Part shown: in pieces, positions 1 to 8,517 of the stretch | Layout: each line of letters starts with the position of its first letter | Position numbering within the stretch: the stretch's first letter is position 1 | Source of the DNA: Deltaproteobacteria bacterium | Lineage (GTDB): Bacteria; Desulfobacterota; Desulfobacteria; Desulfobacterales; C00003060 | DNA: 58,330 nt | Reading direction: 5' to 3' | Assembly (NCBI GenBank): GCA_016930875.1 | Contig: JAFGFW010000002.1 | Coordinates: 1 to 58,330 of the forward strand | Made by a program: the position numbers and the translations under genes | Notes under the pieces: model-generated | What the model was told of the DNA's origin: nothing | The model's database searches: none | Seen by the model: the letters and a program-made list of their open reading frames with translations, nothing else

Positions 1-29
1 CACCGTCGCCCAAGCTATGGCGCGTCGGC

Positions 30-140
30 GACTTGCTGCAGGGATGACACGCGGCGCAAGCGCCTGCGCTGCGCGAAGGCAAGGCGACCTACGGCGGGAT
101 TTCGCTTTGATACCCTGCAGCTTGCTACGGGGAGCTTCAT
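30..140. repeat. GC-rich inverted-repeat element at left edge
   Basis: Arms CTGCAGGG (36-43) and CCCTGCAG (113-120) enclose a GC-rich, palindrome-rich interior. No coding frame with a credible start or domain covers bases 1-457, and the rest of that stretch shows nothing recognisable. The layout suggests a dispersed intergenic repeat, but no second copy lies in the window, so the class is uncertain. Confidence 0.35.
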
Positions 141-457
141 CCTTGTGATGACCATTCCCACCGAAAATCAGTTCCATAAGAAACAGAGCGGGGCGTTCTT
201 AGTCCTGCAATAACACCGCATTCCAGAAAGAGTATAGATTTTATCATTCTGCACCCCGAGGATTAGGATTCCAGCGATAAATATCTCATTTGTTGATCCT
301 CACTCAAAGAACCAGTTTCCCAGCCACATTGTTCTGGCATGTATTTGTGTTCTGACGCTGCTCATACGTGCTTGTGATTTCCTGTCTATGCCCACAAACC
401 CGGCTGGGCGGGGCTTGTGGTGGGATAGATGTCAGATTTGATCGTAGCTACTTGAAC

Positions 458-1288
458 TCACAGACCACTCACCCACTCCAGAACCGCCTGGTTCAGGAGT
501 TCGTAGAAACGAGGGGAACCACCAAGGCCCTTGCGGCCAAAGAGAAAATTGATCTCGGAAAGAAGCGGTTCTGATTCCACATGGCTCCGGTCAAATAGGA
601 CATCAAAGGCAGCCAGGTTGATTCCTGTCTTTGAGCAAAAGTTTTCCACGCACCTTATCCCTTTTCTTGTCAGTTCGGGGTGAAGATCGTAGTTGATCAC
701 GGCCCCCCTGCCCACATTGTTTCGAAACTCCCCTGGTTTGTGCTGGCATCTCCAGTAGGCCTTCACGATCTTGCCGATGACCACCACGCGGAGGTCCCTT
801 CCGCCATGAGCGACAAAGGCTTGAGCAATGAAACGCCTGGTGGCGTGAAGATACGTATCATCCAGGATCTCAAGCCGATCCATCAGCTCACGCTCGTTTC
901 TGACCAAAAAAATCGCCCAGCCGCCGCCGCCTCGATCGCCCTTCAACACAAAGGGAAACGGCATGAGTGGTTCCTGGTTTTTGAAATGACGCGTAGTGAA
1001 GTCTTCTACCGATTCGTAGCAGACAGTTTCAGGGTGGGGGGCATGGAATCTTCGAAAGAGCCGGATATTTGCATGCTTTCCCTCAAATCCGAACCTGTGA
1101 GTGTAATTCGGAAAGATGTTAGGACTGCGGGCCTTGCAAAATTCGTACTGGTGAGACTTGATGTGCTGGGTGACGACAACTGCTCGGGCTGAAGCAATTG
1201 TCCTTGCTTCTTTTTCCGTGAAAAGGCCGGCCAGAGTCAGCCGAAGATTGACATCGCCCTTAACGCGCGGATGGAAGGACAGGATCAT
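458..1288 (-). CDS. RimK-like ATP-grasp protein
   Basis: A 276-residue protein with an ATP-grasp fold. The visible elements are an FVLKGDRGGGGW glycine loop, the central strand GRDLRVVVIGKIVKAYWR, the phosphate-binding NVGRGAVINY stretch and the Mg-ligand region FDVLFDR...LSEINFLFG. Families of this kind ligate an amino acid or other carboxylate to an amine or thiol using ATP; the substrate cannot be read here. The frame opens further upstream, but the ATG at 1288 has GGAG five bases ahead and falls just after the glgP stop, so it is preferred. It is the last gene of a receiver-glgP-ATP-grasp set, which hints at a role near glycogen metabolism without proving it. Confidence 0.75.
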   Translation of the reverse strand: MILSFHPRVKGDVNLRLTLAGLFTEKEARTIASARAVVVTQHIKSHQYEFCKARSPNIFPNYTHRFGFEGKHANIRLFRRFHAPHPETVCYESVEDFTTRHFKNQEPLMPFPFVLKGDRGGGGWAIFLVRNERELMDRLEILDDTYLHATRRFIAQAFVAHGGRDLRVVVIGKIVKAYWRCQHKPGEFRNNVGRGAVINYDLHPELTRKGIRCVENFCSKTGINLAAFDVLFDRSHVESEPLLSEINFLFGRKGLGGSPRFYELLNQAVLEWVSGL

Positions 1289-1308
1289 AAATCTCCAAAG
1301 CTTCTTGC

Positions 1309-3888
1309 TTATCCCGTCACTATCGCCTCGTCGTTTGCCCAAATCACCAGGCCTGTGGTGTAGGGCGTTTCCATCTTTTGACGACTCGGCATGATCCTGA
1401 TGGTAAACCCGTATTTGCCCGTCTGCAGGCAGGGAATCTCTCCTTCAAAATGATGATTGCCATTGCCGTCAGAATCTACTGCTTTCATCTGTATGTTTTC
1501 TCTTTCCGTGAACTCATCCTCGAAGCTCAACGGTCCGAAATAGACGTCCACATCAACGTCATCGGGTTGGAGTTCATTCAGAAAAACATCGGCTCCTATC
1601 CTGAGGAGGCCGGACACCGGCACAGGGGCATGGTCGAGCACGTTCACCCGGTTGATCCGAATCTGATCCCAGCTAGTCAGGAGGTTCTGTCGCCACACGG
1701 CCAGGTCTTTAGTGCCCTTCATCTCATCCTTTGAAAGCTCCATGAAACGCTTCGAGGCGCTGACATAAAACCGATCTGAATACTCCTGAACCATTCGATG
1801 GCTGTTAAAAATCGGACAAAGATGACATATGGCCGCTTTCATTTTTTCCAGCCAGCCGCGGGGCAGATTATCCAAGCCCCGGTCATAAAACAGGGGTGTG
1901 ATCTCACGTTCCAGTAGATTGAAAATGTCCCGACTCTCAACCTCATCCTGCAAGTCATGATCCTCATAGCTCTCTCCACGCCCGATGGCCCATCCGTAAC
2001 TCTGGTCGTAGCCTTCGTCCCACCACCCGTCCAGGATGCTCAGGTTCAACACCCCGTTAGCTATAGCCTTCATGCCGCTCGTGCCGCAGGCTTCCATAGG
2101 CCTCCGGGGGGTGTTGAGCCACACATCACAGCCTGCAAGCATCATGCTAGCCACCTGAATATCGTAATCCTGAATGAACACGAACCTATGGCGAACTTCT
2201 TCTTCGTTTGCAAGGTGAATGATTTGCCTGATGAGCTCCTTGCCAGGGGCGTCATCGGGGTGGGCCTTGCCGGCCATAATGATCTGTACGGGTCGTTCGG
2301 AATCGGTCAGCAAGTTGATCAGCCGGTCTTCATCTTGCAGCATCAGGGCAGCCCGCTTGTACCGGGCAAAGCGACGGGCAAATCCGACGGTAAGTATCTC
2401 AGGGTTGAGCACTTGGGCTGCAGCGCTGAGTTCTCGGGCTGAGACGCCAGAGCTCTTGAGTTGGGTCTGCAACCTCCTTCTTGTAAAGGCGACCAGGCGC
2501 TCACGTCGCCTTTCATGGGTTCGCCACAGTTCCGAGTCGGGAATCTGCTCCACATGTTTCCACACCTTGTGGCTATCAGGATCTTCAACCCAGTTGGGGC
2601 CCAGGTATCGGTCAAGAAGTTCCGCCATGTCTCTCGATATCCACGAGGGAATGTGAATCCCATTAGTTATTGCGTGGATAGGAATATCTTCCACAGGATT
2701 CTTTGGCCAAATTTTCTGCCACATGTTGCGGGAGACCTTGGCATGTAGCCGGCTAACCCCGTTGGCATGGGCTGAGAGCCTCAAGGCCAGCACAGTCATA
2801 CAAAAGGGCTCCTGATCGTTTGCAGGGTCCTGCCTGCCGAATCCCAAAAAGACCTTAAAGGCAATGCCAAGAGACTGCACATAGTCTCCAAAATAAGTGT
2901 GCATAAGATCTGGGGAAAACATGTCGTTTCCGGCCGGGACAGGCGTGTGGGTGGTAAAGGCATTTGTGGCAATTACGAACTCCCTTGCCGCATCAAAGGA
3001 CAAGCCCTGCTCGTTTTTCAGGATGCGAATACGTTCCAGGGCAGAAAAGGCAGAGTGGCCTTCATTCATGTGATATGCGGAAGGTTCTATGCCCAGGGAG
3101 CGGAGGGCTTGAACGCCGCCAATACCCAGCACAATCTCCTGCCGGACCCGCATATCCAAGTCACCCCCATAGAGCCTGGAAGTGATGTAGCGATGTTCAG
3201 ATCCGTTTCCCTTCAGGTTGGTATCGAGCAAGTACAGGGGAATCCGTCCCACCATGACGCGCCAAATCTGGATCTTGACTGACTCGCCTCGTATGGAGAC
3301 CTCCACCGTGATCGGTTGGCCATGCTCATCCTTCATGAGAGTGATGGGCATGCTGGAAATATCGTTTTCAGGATAAGCTTCCTGCTGCCAGCCGTCGGCA
3401 TTCAAGTATTGTTGGAAGAAACCCTCGTGGTAAAAAAGACCGACGCCCACTATGGGAAAATTCAGATCGCTGGCAGATTTAAGGTGATCACCGGCAAGGA
3501 CACCCAAGCCCCCGGAGTAGATGCGTAAGCACGCGGCCAGACCGAATTCTGCCGAAAAATAGGCAACCTTAAATCCATCTGTGCCGTGAGCTTCGGAGAA
3601 CGAGGGGGGGGCAGCAGAGAGATAACGTTCCAACTCCTCGTTGCAACGGTCCATCTGGGCCAAAAACCCCGCGTCCTCAGCTAATTCCCCTAACCGGTCC
3701 TGGCTAATGGCCCCTAGCATATAAACGGGATTGTGTCTGGAAAAATCCCAGAGATTTCCGTCCATGCGCCTGAAGAGATTGCCGATATCATGATGCCAGG
3801 TAAACCACAGATTGTGGGCGAGCTTCACTAGAGGCTGCAACCTATCTGGAAGTTTGGCAAGGACATTGTATCTGTAAATGGCCTTCAT
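1309..3888 (-). CDS. glgP: alpha-glucan (glycogen/maltodextrin) phosphorylase
   Basis: An 859-residue GT35 phosphorylase of the type with an N-terminal DUF3417-like domain (about residues 1-115, opening YRYNVLAKLPDRLQPLV). It releases glucose-1-phosphate from alpha-1,4-glucans using phosphate and PLP. Visible motifs are FSAEFGL and SGGLGVLAGDHLKSASDL in the N-terminal half, HMNEGHSAF, and the PLP-lysine region CGTSGMKAIANG with NLSILDGWWDE following. Length is normal for this subgroup. The ATG shares four bases (ATGA) with the stop of the upstream receiver gene, so translation is likely coupled. No glycogen synthase or debranching enzyme is nearby. Confidence 0.93.
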   Translation of the reverse strand: MKAIYRYNVLAKLPDRLQPLVKLAHNLWFTWHHDIGNLFRRMDGNLWDFSRHNPVYMLGAISQDRLGELAEDAGFLAQMDRCNEELERYLSAAPPSFSEAHGTDGFKVAYFSAEFGLAACLRIYSGGLGVLAGDHLKSASDLNFPIVGVGLFYHEGFFQQYLNADGWQQEAYPENDISSMPITLMKDEHGQPITVEVSIRGESVKIQIWRVMVGRIPLYLLDTNLKGNGSEHRYITSRLYGGDLDMRVRQEIVLGIGGVQALRSLGIEPSAYHMNEGHSAFSALERIRILKNEQGLSFDAAREFVIATNAFTTHTPVPAGNDMFSPDLMHTYFGDYVQSLGIAFKVFLGFGRQDPANDQEPFCMTVLALRLSAHANGVSRLHAKVSRNMWQKIWPKNPVEDIPIHAITNGIHIPSWISRDMAELLDRYLGPNWVEDPDSHKVWKHVEQIPDSELWRTHERRRERLVAFTRRRLQTQLKSSGVSARELSAAAQVLNPEILTVGFARRFARYKRAALMLQDEDRLINLLTDSERPVQIIMAGKAHPDDAPGKELIRQIIHLANEEEVRHRFVFIQDYDIQVASMMLAGCDVWLNTPRRPMEACGTSGMKAIANGVLNLSILDGWWDEGYDQSYGWAIGRGESYEDHDLQDEVESRDIFNLLEREITPLFYDRGLDNLPRGWLEKMKAAICHLCPIFNSHRMVQEYSDRFYVSASKRFMELSKDEMKGTKDLAVWRQNLLTSWDQIRINRVNVLDHAPVPVSGLLRIGADVFLNELQPDDVDVDVYFGPLSFEDEFTERENIQMKAVDSDGNGNHHFEGEIPCLQTGKYGFTIRIMPSRQKMETPYTTGLVIWANDEAIVTG

Positions 3889-4250
3889 AAGCGGTCCTCT
3901 TTCTTGATAATGGCAGAAAGCTTGGCCTTCAGTTCAGAGAGGTCATATGACTTGACTACGTAATAGTCAGCGGCCACGGATTTGACGTCTTCTCTATAGG
4001 AATCGTAGGCTGTATTGAGAATAATCGGCAAATCCGGGTAGGTATTTCGCAGTTCCTGAAGCAGATCCAGTCCGTCACAATCTTCCATCCGGATATCCAG
4101 CACTACTGCAGACGGGCGGGCGGAAGCAATGAGTGCCAATACTTCCTTGCCCTCACCAGTTGTGATGACCTCGTAGCCTTCCTCGCCCAATTCCTCGGCA
4201 CACAGTGCCCTAATGCTTTTTTCGTCATCAACAATTAGTATCTTGGCCAT
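3885..4250 (-). CDS. stand-alone response-regulator receiver protein
   Basis: A 121-residue CheY-like receiver with no output domain. The expected residues are all present: acidic pair D8/D9, phospho-acceptor D52 (VVLDIRMEDCDG), T80 and K100. A GGGGG ribosome-binding site precedes the ATG, and its TGA overlaps the glgP ATG. A receiver translationally coupled to glycogen phosphorylase is unusual and suggests phosphorylation-dependent control of, or co-expression with, glucan breakdown. A near-identical N-terminus occurs in the truncated receiver at 47095. Confidence 0.9.
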   Translation of the reverse strand: MAKILIVDDEKSIRALCAEELGEEGYEVITTGEGKEVLALIASARPSAVVLDIRMEDCDGLDLLQELRNTYPDLPIILNTAYDSYREDVKSVAADYYVVKSYDLSELKAKLSAIIKKEDRL

Positions 4251-4262
4251 CCTGTCCCCCTT

Positions 4263-4282
4263 TCCTAACCCGGATAAACCGG
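4263..4282 (-). repeat. dispersed 20-bp element, copy 1
   Basis: Read on the minus strand this is CCGGTTTATCCGGGTTAGGA, lying just upstream of the receiver gene's ribosome-binding site. Identical copies occur at 9706-9725 and 21821-21840, each directly ahead of a gene on the matching strand. The region from here to the prfB stop (4283-4477) shows nothing else recognisable. Confidence 0.75.
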
Positions 4283-4477
4283 AATTGAGAGATTTGAAAT
4301 TGAGGAATTCAGGCCCGCCCGGACGCGACAGGAGTCCGAGAATGTCCCCGGAGGAATCCCCCGGTGTGGGCGGAAATCCATTAATTCCTAAATTCCTGCG
4401 ATGTTTTCAAGCCGTCTAGGCGCAACCCCCAAATCCCTCAAATATTTCTGCCACAAAAAACACGAATTTCCAAGGGG

Positions 4478-5573
4478 CTAATCCGTTGCCAGAAGCACCC
4501 CTTCGATAAAAGGATCCAGGTTGCCATCTAACACATCGTTGACATTTCCCACCTCAAGCCCGATGCGATGATCCTTAACCATCTGGTACGGATGAAGCGT
4601 ATACGATCTGATCTGGCTGCCCCAGGCAATGTCTCCCTTTTTCTGGTAGTCGGCCTGCCTTTCCGCGGCTCTTTTCTCTTCCTCGCGTTCGTACAACCGG
4701 GATCTTAGAACCTTCATGGCAATTGCTCTGTTTCGGTGCTGGGAAGATTCCTGCTGGCACTGCACCACAATACCCGTTGGCAGATGGATCAGGCGAACAG
4801 CAGAACTGGTCTTGTTAACATGCTGGCCGCCAGCCCCGCTGGCGCGGAATGTCTCAACGCGCAGATCATTTTCATCTATCTCAATGACTACTTCTTCATT
4901 GATCTCCGGATAGACCGAGACTGAAGCAAATGACGTATGTCTTTTTCTGTTGGTATCAAAGGGAGAGAGGCGCACCAGTCGATGAATTCCAACCTCGCCT
5001 TTGAGATACCCGTAGGCATAGAGGCCGTTGGCAATAAACGTCACGCTCTTGATTCCAGCCTCTTCCCCGGGCTGAAAATCCACGATTGTCGCACCGTATT
5101 TCTTCCGTTCGGCCCACCGAACATACATGCGAAAAAGCATCTCAGCCCAGTCCTGGGCATCGGTTCCTCCTGCACCCGCGTTGATGGAAACAATGGCATT
5201 GTTCTCATCATCCTTGCCGTGGAGCATCCGGGCAAGCGCCATCTGGTCAACAGACTCTCTCACAGCCTCAACCGTTGCCGACACTTCCCCAATAGCTGTT
5301 TTGTCATCCTCTTCTAATGCCAGGACCAGAAGAATTGCAGCATCTTCAAGTTCATGACCCAGCTTTTGCCAGCCAGTAACGGCTTCAGACAAAGCTGTTC
5401 TCTCCTTCAGAATCTCCTTTGTTTTTTCTGGCGCATCCCAAAACCCGTTTTTGGATATGACAGCTTCAATCTCACCAAGTCGTTCTTGTTTCTTATCTAT
5501 GTCAAAGATAACCCCTAAGCTGCTCTAGTCTGTTCTGGAGAGATTCGATTTCGCCCTTTAGTTCTAGTGACAT
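4478..5573 (-). CDS. prfB: peptide chain release factor 2, programmed +1 frameshift
   Basis: Release factor 2 reads UAA and UGA stops and triggers peptide release. The zero frame starts at the ATG at 5573 (AGAGGAGG upstream) and encodes 23 residues (MSLELKGEIESLQNRLEQLR...) before an in-frame TGA at 5504-5502. Shifting +1 at CTTTGAC joins a 341-codon frame, giving 364 residues, the normal RF2 length. The long frame carries the SPF stop-recognition tripeptide (VRLSPFDTNR) and the GGQ catalytic motif (SGAGGQHVNK). It follows lnt, whose stop lies inside the hairpin preceding prfB. A caller that ignores the frameshift would wrongly start the gene near 5392. Confidence 0.96.
5501..5516 (-). promoter_or_regulatory. 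prfB: prfB programmed +1 frameshift signal
   Basis: The minus strand reads AGGGGTTATCTTTGAC: an internal Shine-Dalgarno-like AGGGGT, three bases, then slippery CTT followed by the UGA stop and C. Spacing matches the well-known Escherichia coli signal (AGGGGGTATCTTTGAC). Low RF2 stalls termination at UGA and favours the shift, so the protein autoregulates its own synthesis. Confidence 0.95.
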
Positions 5574-5589
5574 GATAATACCTCCTCTG

Positions 5590-5612
5590 ATAAAATCGTT
5601 TCGCGATTTTAT
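5590..5612 (-). repeat. AT-rich hairpin ahead of the prfB ribosome-binding site
   Basis: A perfect 9-bp stem, ATAAAATCG with CGATTTTAT, around a 5-base loop. The lnt stop codon lies within it, and it ends eight bases before GGAGG of prfB. There is no T-run, so it is unlikely to be a plain terminator. A near-copy sits at 20622-20646 in the same position relative to kdnB. Confidence 0.6.
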
Positions 5613-7177
5613 GAAATGCGGTTTTGCGGCTTCTGAATGAGAATTCCCATCCAGGCTGCCAGACCGACCAAAACACAGCCTATCGCAAAAAAACTGCCAT
5701 AACGCACATACACGGTCTTTTCGTCCATCATCGGCAGTAAGCGTGTTCGAGCGGCCTCTTCGAACAACGGCGTTTGATCAAGAACCCTACCTACCGGATC
5801 GATGAAGGCGCTGATCCCTGTATTGGCTGCCCTGCCGACAGCTCGACGGGTTTCAACTGCCCGAAACACGATCATGGAAAGGTGCTGGTAAGGAGCGCTT
5901 GACGTGCCAAACCAGGCATCGTTTGTGATGTTGATCAGAAGTTGAGCGCCGTTTCGCACCATTGTCCGGGAAAGTTCGGCAAAAATGACCTCAAAGCAGA
6001 TCAATACGCCCAGTTTTTGACCATTTAAGGAAAGCACCTGACCCTCCTTGCCCGGTTCAAAATTCCCGACAGCTTCCACGATCTTTCCCAGGAACGGGAA
6101 AAACCTTTTCAGTGGCACGTATTCCCCATAGGGCACCAGGTGCACCTTGTCATATTTGCCCAAGACGTCGCCAGTCGGACCAAGCAAGTAGGCGCTGTTA
6201 TGATAGCAAACCCCTTGCCCCTCTGTGCGAAAAGAAGGGCTGCCCAGAACAAAACAGACTTTTGAGGTACGAACCAACTCCACGACCTGATTCGTAAGAG
6301 TCTCGTCGTACAAGAAGTAAAATGGAAGAGCAGTTTCCGGCCAAACCACTAAATCTGGATTGCTTTCCAATACTCCAAGAGATAGCCTCTCGTAGCGCTT
6401 CAGGGTTTCACCTTGAAACGACTCGACCCATTTCTTAGACTGGTCAATGTTGCCCTGAACCAGGGCCACAGCTCGTTTGGGCGCTGCTCCGGCAAGCCTT
6501 TCGACTTCCGGAATACGCCAATGGCCGTAAGAAATGAAACCGGTCATTACGACGCTTACGGCTAACACCGGCTTCCACGAAATGGTTCCTTTGTGACTGA
6601 TTGCATTGCCTAATTCAAAGAGCGCGGTATTGACGGCCACGATTAGGGCTGACAATCCGTATACACCTAATATATCCGAAATCTGGATGAGTTGCAACCA
6701 GTTGTATTGCGAGTACCCCAGGTTTTCCCATGGAAAGCCTGACAGAACGAAGCCCCTGACATATTCAAGCCCTGCCCACAAGAAGGGGGCCGTCCACAGA
6801 TACTTTGGCGAACGGCCTCTCAGTTGACTGGCAAACAAAGCAAAGACTGCAGGATAGAGACTCAGGTACATGGCAAGTAAGAGCAGTATGCTCCAGCACA
6901 CCACAACAGGCAACCGGCCATAGGTTTCCATGACCCCTGCAATCCAGTACAGGAGGGTCACATAGTGAGCCAGACCCGTAAAAAATCCCAGCTTGAAGCT
7001 CTCGCGGGGAGACTTCGTTTTGATTGCACATAATAGGGGGACAAAGGCGATCCACGCCAGAAATCCCCAATCGATCTTCGGAAACGAGGCAGTGAGAAGC
7101 AGCCCTGAAGTTGCTGCCAGCATGGCATCGAACACAGAGACGCCAAAAATTCGTTTTCTTCTGAGCAAAGTTGTCAT
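5609..7177 (-). CDS. lnt: apolipoprotein N-acyltransferase
   Basis: A 522-residue inner-membrane enzyme that adds the third acyl chain to the N-terminal cysteine of lipoproteins. About six or more hydrophobic helices fill the first 210 residues, with the family signature FVLSGFPWENLGYSQYNW. A nitrilase-like periplasmic domain follows with the catalytic triad in recognisable context: E in VVWPETALPFY, K in YDKVHLVPYGEY and C in GVLICFEVIF. A last hydrophobic helix closes the protein. Length is typical. No strong ribosome-binding site is seen at 7177, but the N-terminus (cytoplasmic RRKR then a helix) fits. It is a marker of a diderm cell. Confidence 0.95.
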   Translation of the reverse strand: MTTLLRRKRIFGVSVFDAMLAATSGLLLTASFPKIDWGFLAWIAFVPLLCAIKTKSPRESFKLGFFTGLAHYVTLLYWIAGVMETYGRLPVVVCWSILLLLAMYLSLYPAVFALFASQLRGRSPKYLWTAPFLWAGLEYVRGFVLSGFPWENLGYSQYNWLQLIQISDILGVYGLSALIVAVNTALFELGNAISHKGTISWKPVLAVSVVMTGFISYGHWRIPEVERLAGAAPKRAVALVQGNIDQSKKWVESFQGETLKRYERLSLGVLESNPDLVVWPETALPFYFLYDETLTNQVVELVRTSKVCFVLGSPSFRTEGQGVCYHNSAYLLGPTGDVLGKYDKVHLVPYGEYVPLKRFFPFLGKIVEAVGNFEPGKEGQVLSLNGQKLGVLICFEVIFAELSRTMVRNGAQLLINITNDAWFGTSSAPYQHLSMIVFRAVETRRAVGRAANTGISAFIDPVGRVLDQTPLFEEAARTRLLPMMDEKTVYVRYGSFFAIGCVLVGLAAWMGILIQKPQNRIS

Positions 7178-7180
7178 ATT

Positions 7181-7296
7181 CGTAGGCGTTCACAGGTTCA
7201 GGGTTCACCGTTCAGGGTTACCTTTCTTTCGTTAGCCTTGCTCCTGGGACAGCTCAGATTTCGGTGAACCCATGAACCATTGAACCCGTGAACGGT
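7181..7296 (-). repeat. TIR element copy A (116 bp)
   Basis: The ends are imperfect inverted repeats (CGTTCACGGGTTCA against TGAACCTGTGAACG, read on the minus strand). Copy B at 23841-23986 shares both termini and the internal GTTNACCGAAA(A)TCTGAGC block but has a different centre. No ORF is inside, so it resembles a MITE or REP-derived mobile repeat. Confidence 0.65.
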
Positions 7297-7368
7297 TACT
7301 CATGTTCTGAATAGATACCTAACATAAATTTCGTTGATAACGGATCCAAAAGCATCTAGCATTTCACC

Positions 7369-8361
7369 ATGGATATGGAAAGGACAGATTTGCCGAAGAT
7401 ACTTGTAATCCATCAAGGGGCGCTTGGAGACGTGGTCCTGAGCTTTCCTGCCCTTTCAGCCTTGAGACAAGAAAGGGGGGCGGCTTTGGCCCTTCTGTGC
7501 AACAATCAGATTGGCAAAATTGCCAAAAAGCTAAGAGTCGTGGACGCCCATTTCCCACTTGAAAGCGCCCGTTTCTGTCGGTTGTTTTCGTACGACTTGG
7601 GTCGTGAAATCAAAGATTTCATCAATCAATATGATACTGTTTTCTACATTGGTTTCTCAAAGGATCTGGAAAGTCACATCAAGCAGAATCATAGCGGGCA
7701 AACCTTTAGGGTGCCCCCTCGCCCCCCGGCAGGACACGAGACACATGTGGCCGCCCACATGATGACCCAAATGCAGGCCAGAGGGCTGTCGAAAAGCACT
7801 ACAGATTTGGGACTATCCTCTTTGAACACGTCCTCAATGTTTTTCCAGAAGAAAAATCTGCCTCTGGAGCAAAAGAATCTGGTGATCATACATCCCGGCG
7901 CAGGGAGTCAAAGAAAACGCTGGCCTCTGGAGAACTTCATTGAATTTGCCTATGCTATGAGAGAGATGGATTTTGCAAAAGTGGTTTTTCTTATAGGTCC
8001 GTCAGAATTTGACCTTTTCTATGTTATTAAAAGCCGGGCACAAGGGCAATTTGAGGTACGTGGAGTCGAAGATCTCTCTACGGTGCTCTCTCTCACCAAG
8101 GCATGCAAGTGTTTCATCGGCAATGATTCAGGCCTGGCCCACCTTGCCGCTTTTGTGGGTGTTCCCACGGTGGCCCTTTTCGGTCCTTCCAACCCCAAGC
8201 GATGGGCGCCAGTGGGTCACGCCACAAAGGTTCTCAGGGGTGAAACAGCCTGTTCTCCCTGTTTTGAGGTAGCAAAGACAAACTGCGAAACCCCCCAATG
8301 TCTGGAGGGGGTGTCAGTGGAAATGGTAGTCGATGCTGTCAGAGAATTCGGGCTCATTTGA
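7369..8361 (+). CDS. glycosyltransferase family 9 (ADP-heptose:LPS heptosyltransferase-like)
   Basis: A 330-residue GT-B protein. The N-terminal half opens with ILVIHQGALGDVVLSFPAL, the RfaF/RfaC type acceptor-side motif. The C-terminal half has IIHPGAGSQRKRWPLENF and FIGNDSGLAHLAAFVGVPTVALFGPSNPKRW, the nucleotide-sugar site. Such enzymes transfer L-glycero-D-manno-heptose to Kdo or heptose of the LPS inner core. Lengths and motifs are complete. Met1 or Met3 could be the start; neither has a strong ribosome-binding site. Which heptose acceptor is used cannot be told, so no symbol is given. Confidence 0.88.
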   Translation: MDMERTDLPKILVIHQGALGDVVLSFPALSALRQERGAALALLCNNQIGKIAKKLRVVDAHFPLESARFCRLFSYDLGREIKDFINQYDTVFYIGFSKDLESHIKQNHSGQTFRVPPRPPAGHETHVAAHMMTQMQARGLSKSTTDLGLSSLNTSSMFFQKKNLPLEQKNLVIIHPGAGSQRKRWPLENFIEFAYAMREMDFAKVVFLIGPSEFDLFYVIKSRAQGQFEVRGVEDLSTVLSLTKACKCFIGNDSGLAHLAAFVGVPTVALFGPSNPKRWAPVGHATKVLRGETACSPCFEVAKTNCETPQCLEGVSVEMVVDAVREFGLI

Positions 8362-8400
8362 GAAGTTGCCTTGCAACATATTGTTATTTCTTACAATCCT

Positions 8401-8492
8401 GGTTGGAGGTTAGAGGTTGGAGGCAAGAAATCCGTGACCGCAGTTCCTTTTGCTCTAACCTCAAGCAAAGCGGTCATCAAACCTCCAACACC
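8401..8492. repeat. nested inverted repeats in intergenic spacer
   Basis: GAGGTTAGAG (8406-8415) pairs perfectly with CTCTAACCTC (8453-8462), and TGACCGC pairs with GCGGTCA further in. The outer GGTTGGAGGTT meets AACCTCCAAC. The phrase GTTAGAGGTTGG followed by an A-rich stretch recurs at 23049-23068, so this is probably a short dispersed repeat. Confidence 0.5.
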
Positions 8493-8517
8493 TACACGAA
8501 TCGGGTCATAGAATCCC

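Noticed and set aside
368-574. 68-codon frame near the left edge
   Set aside because: It overlaps the end of the ATP-grasp gene and shows no protein-like features.
680-1192. 170-codon plus-strand frame over the ATP-grasp gene
   Set aside because: Shadow of a well-supported minus-strand gene, with no motif or ribosome-binding site.
5590-5612. lnt terminator
   Set aside because: No T-run follows the stem, and the lnt stop and the prfB ribosome-binding site flank it, so a leader or intercistronic structure is more likely.
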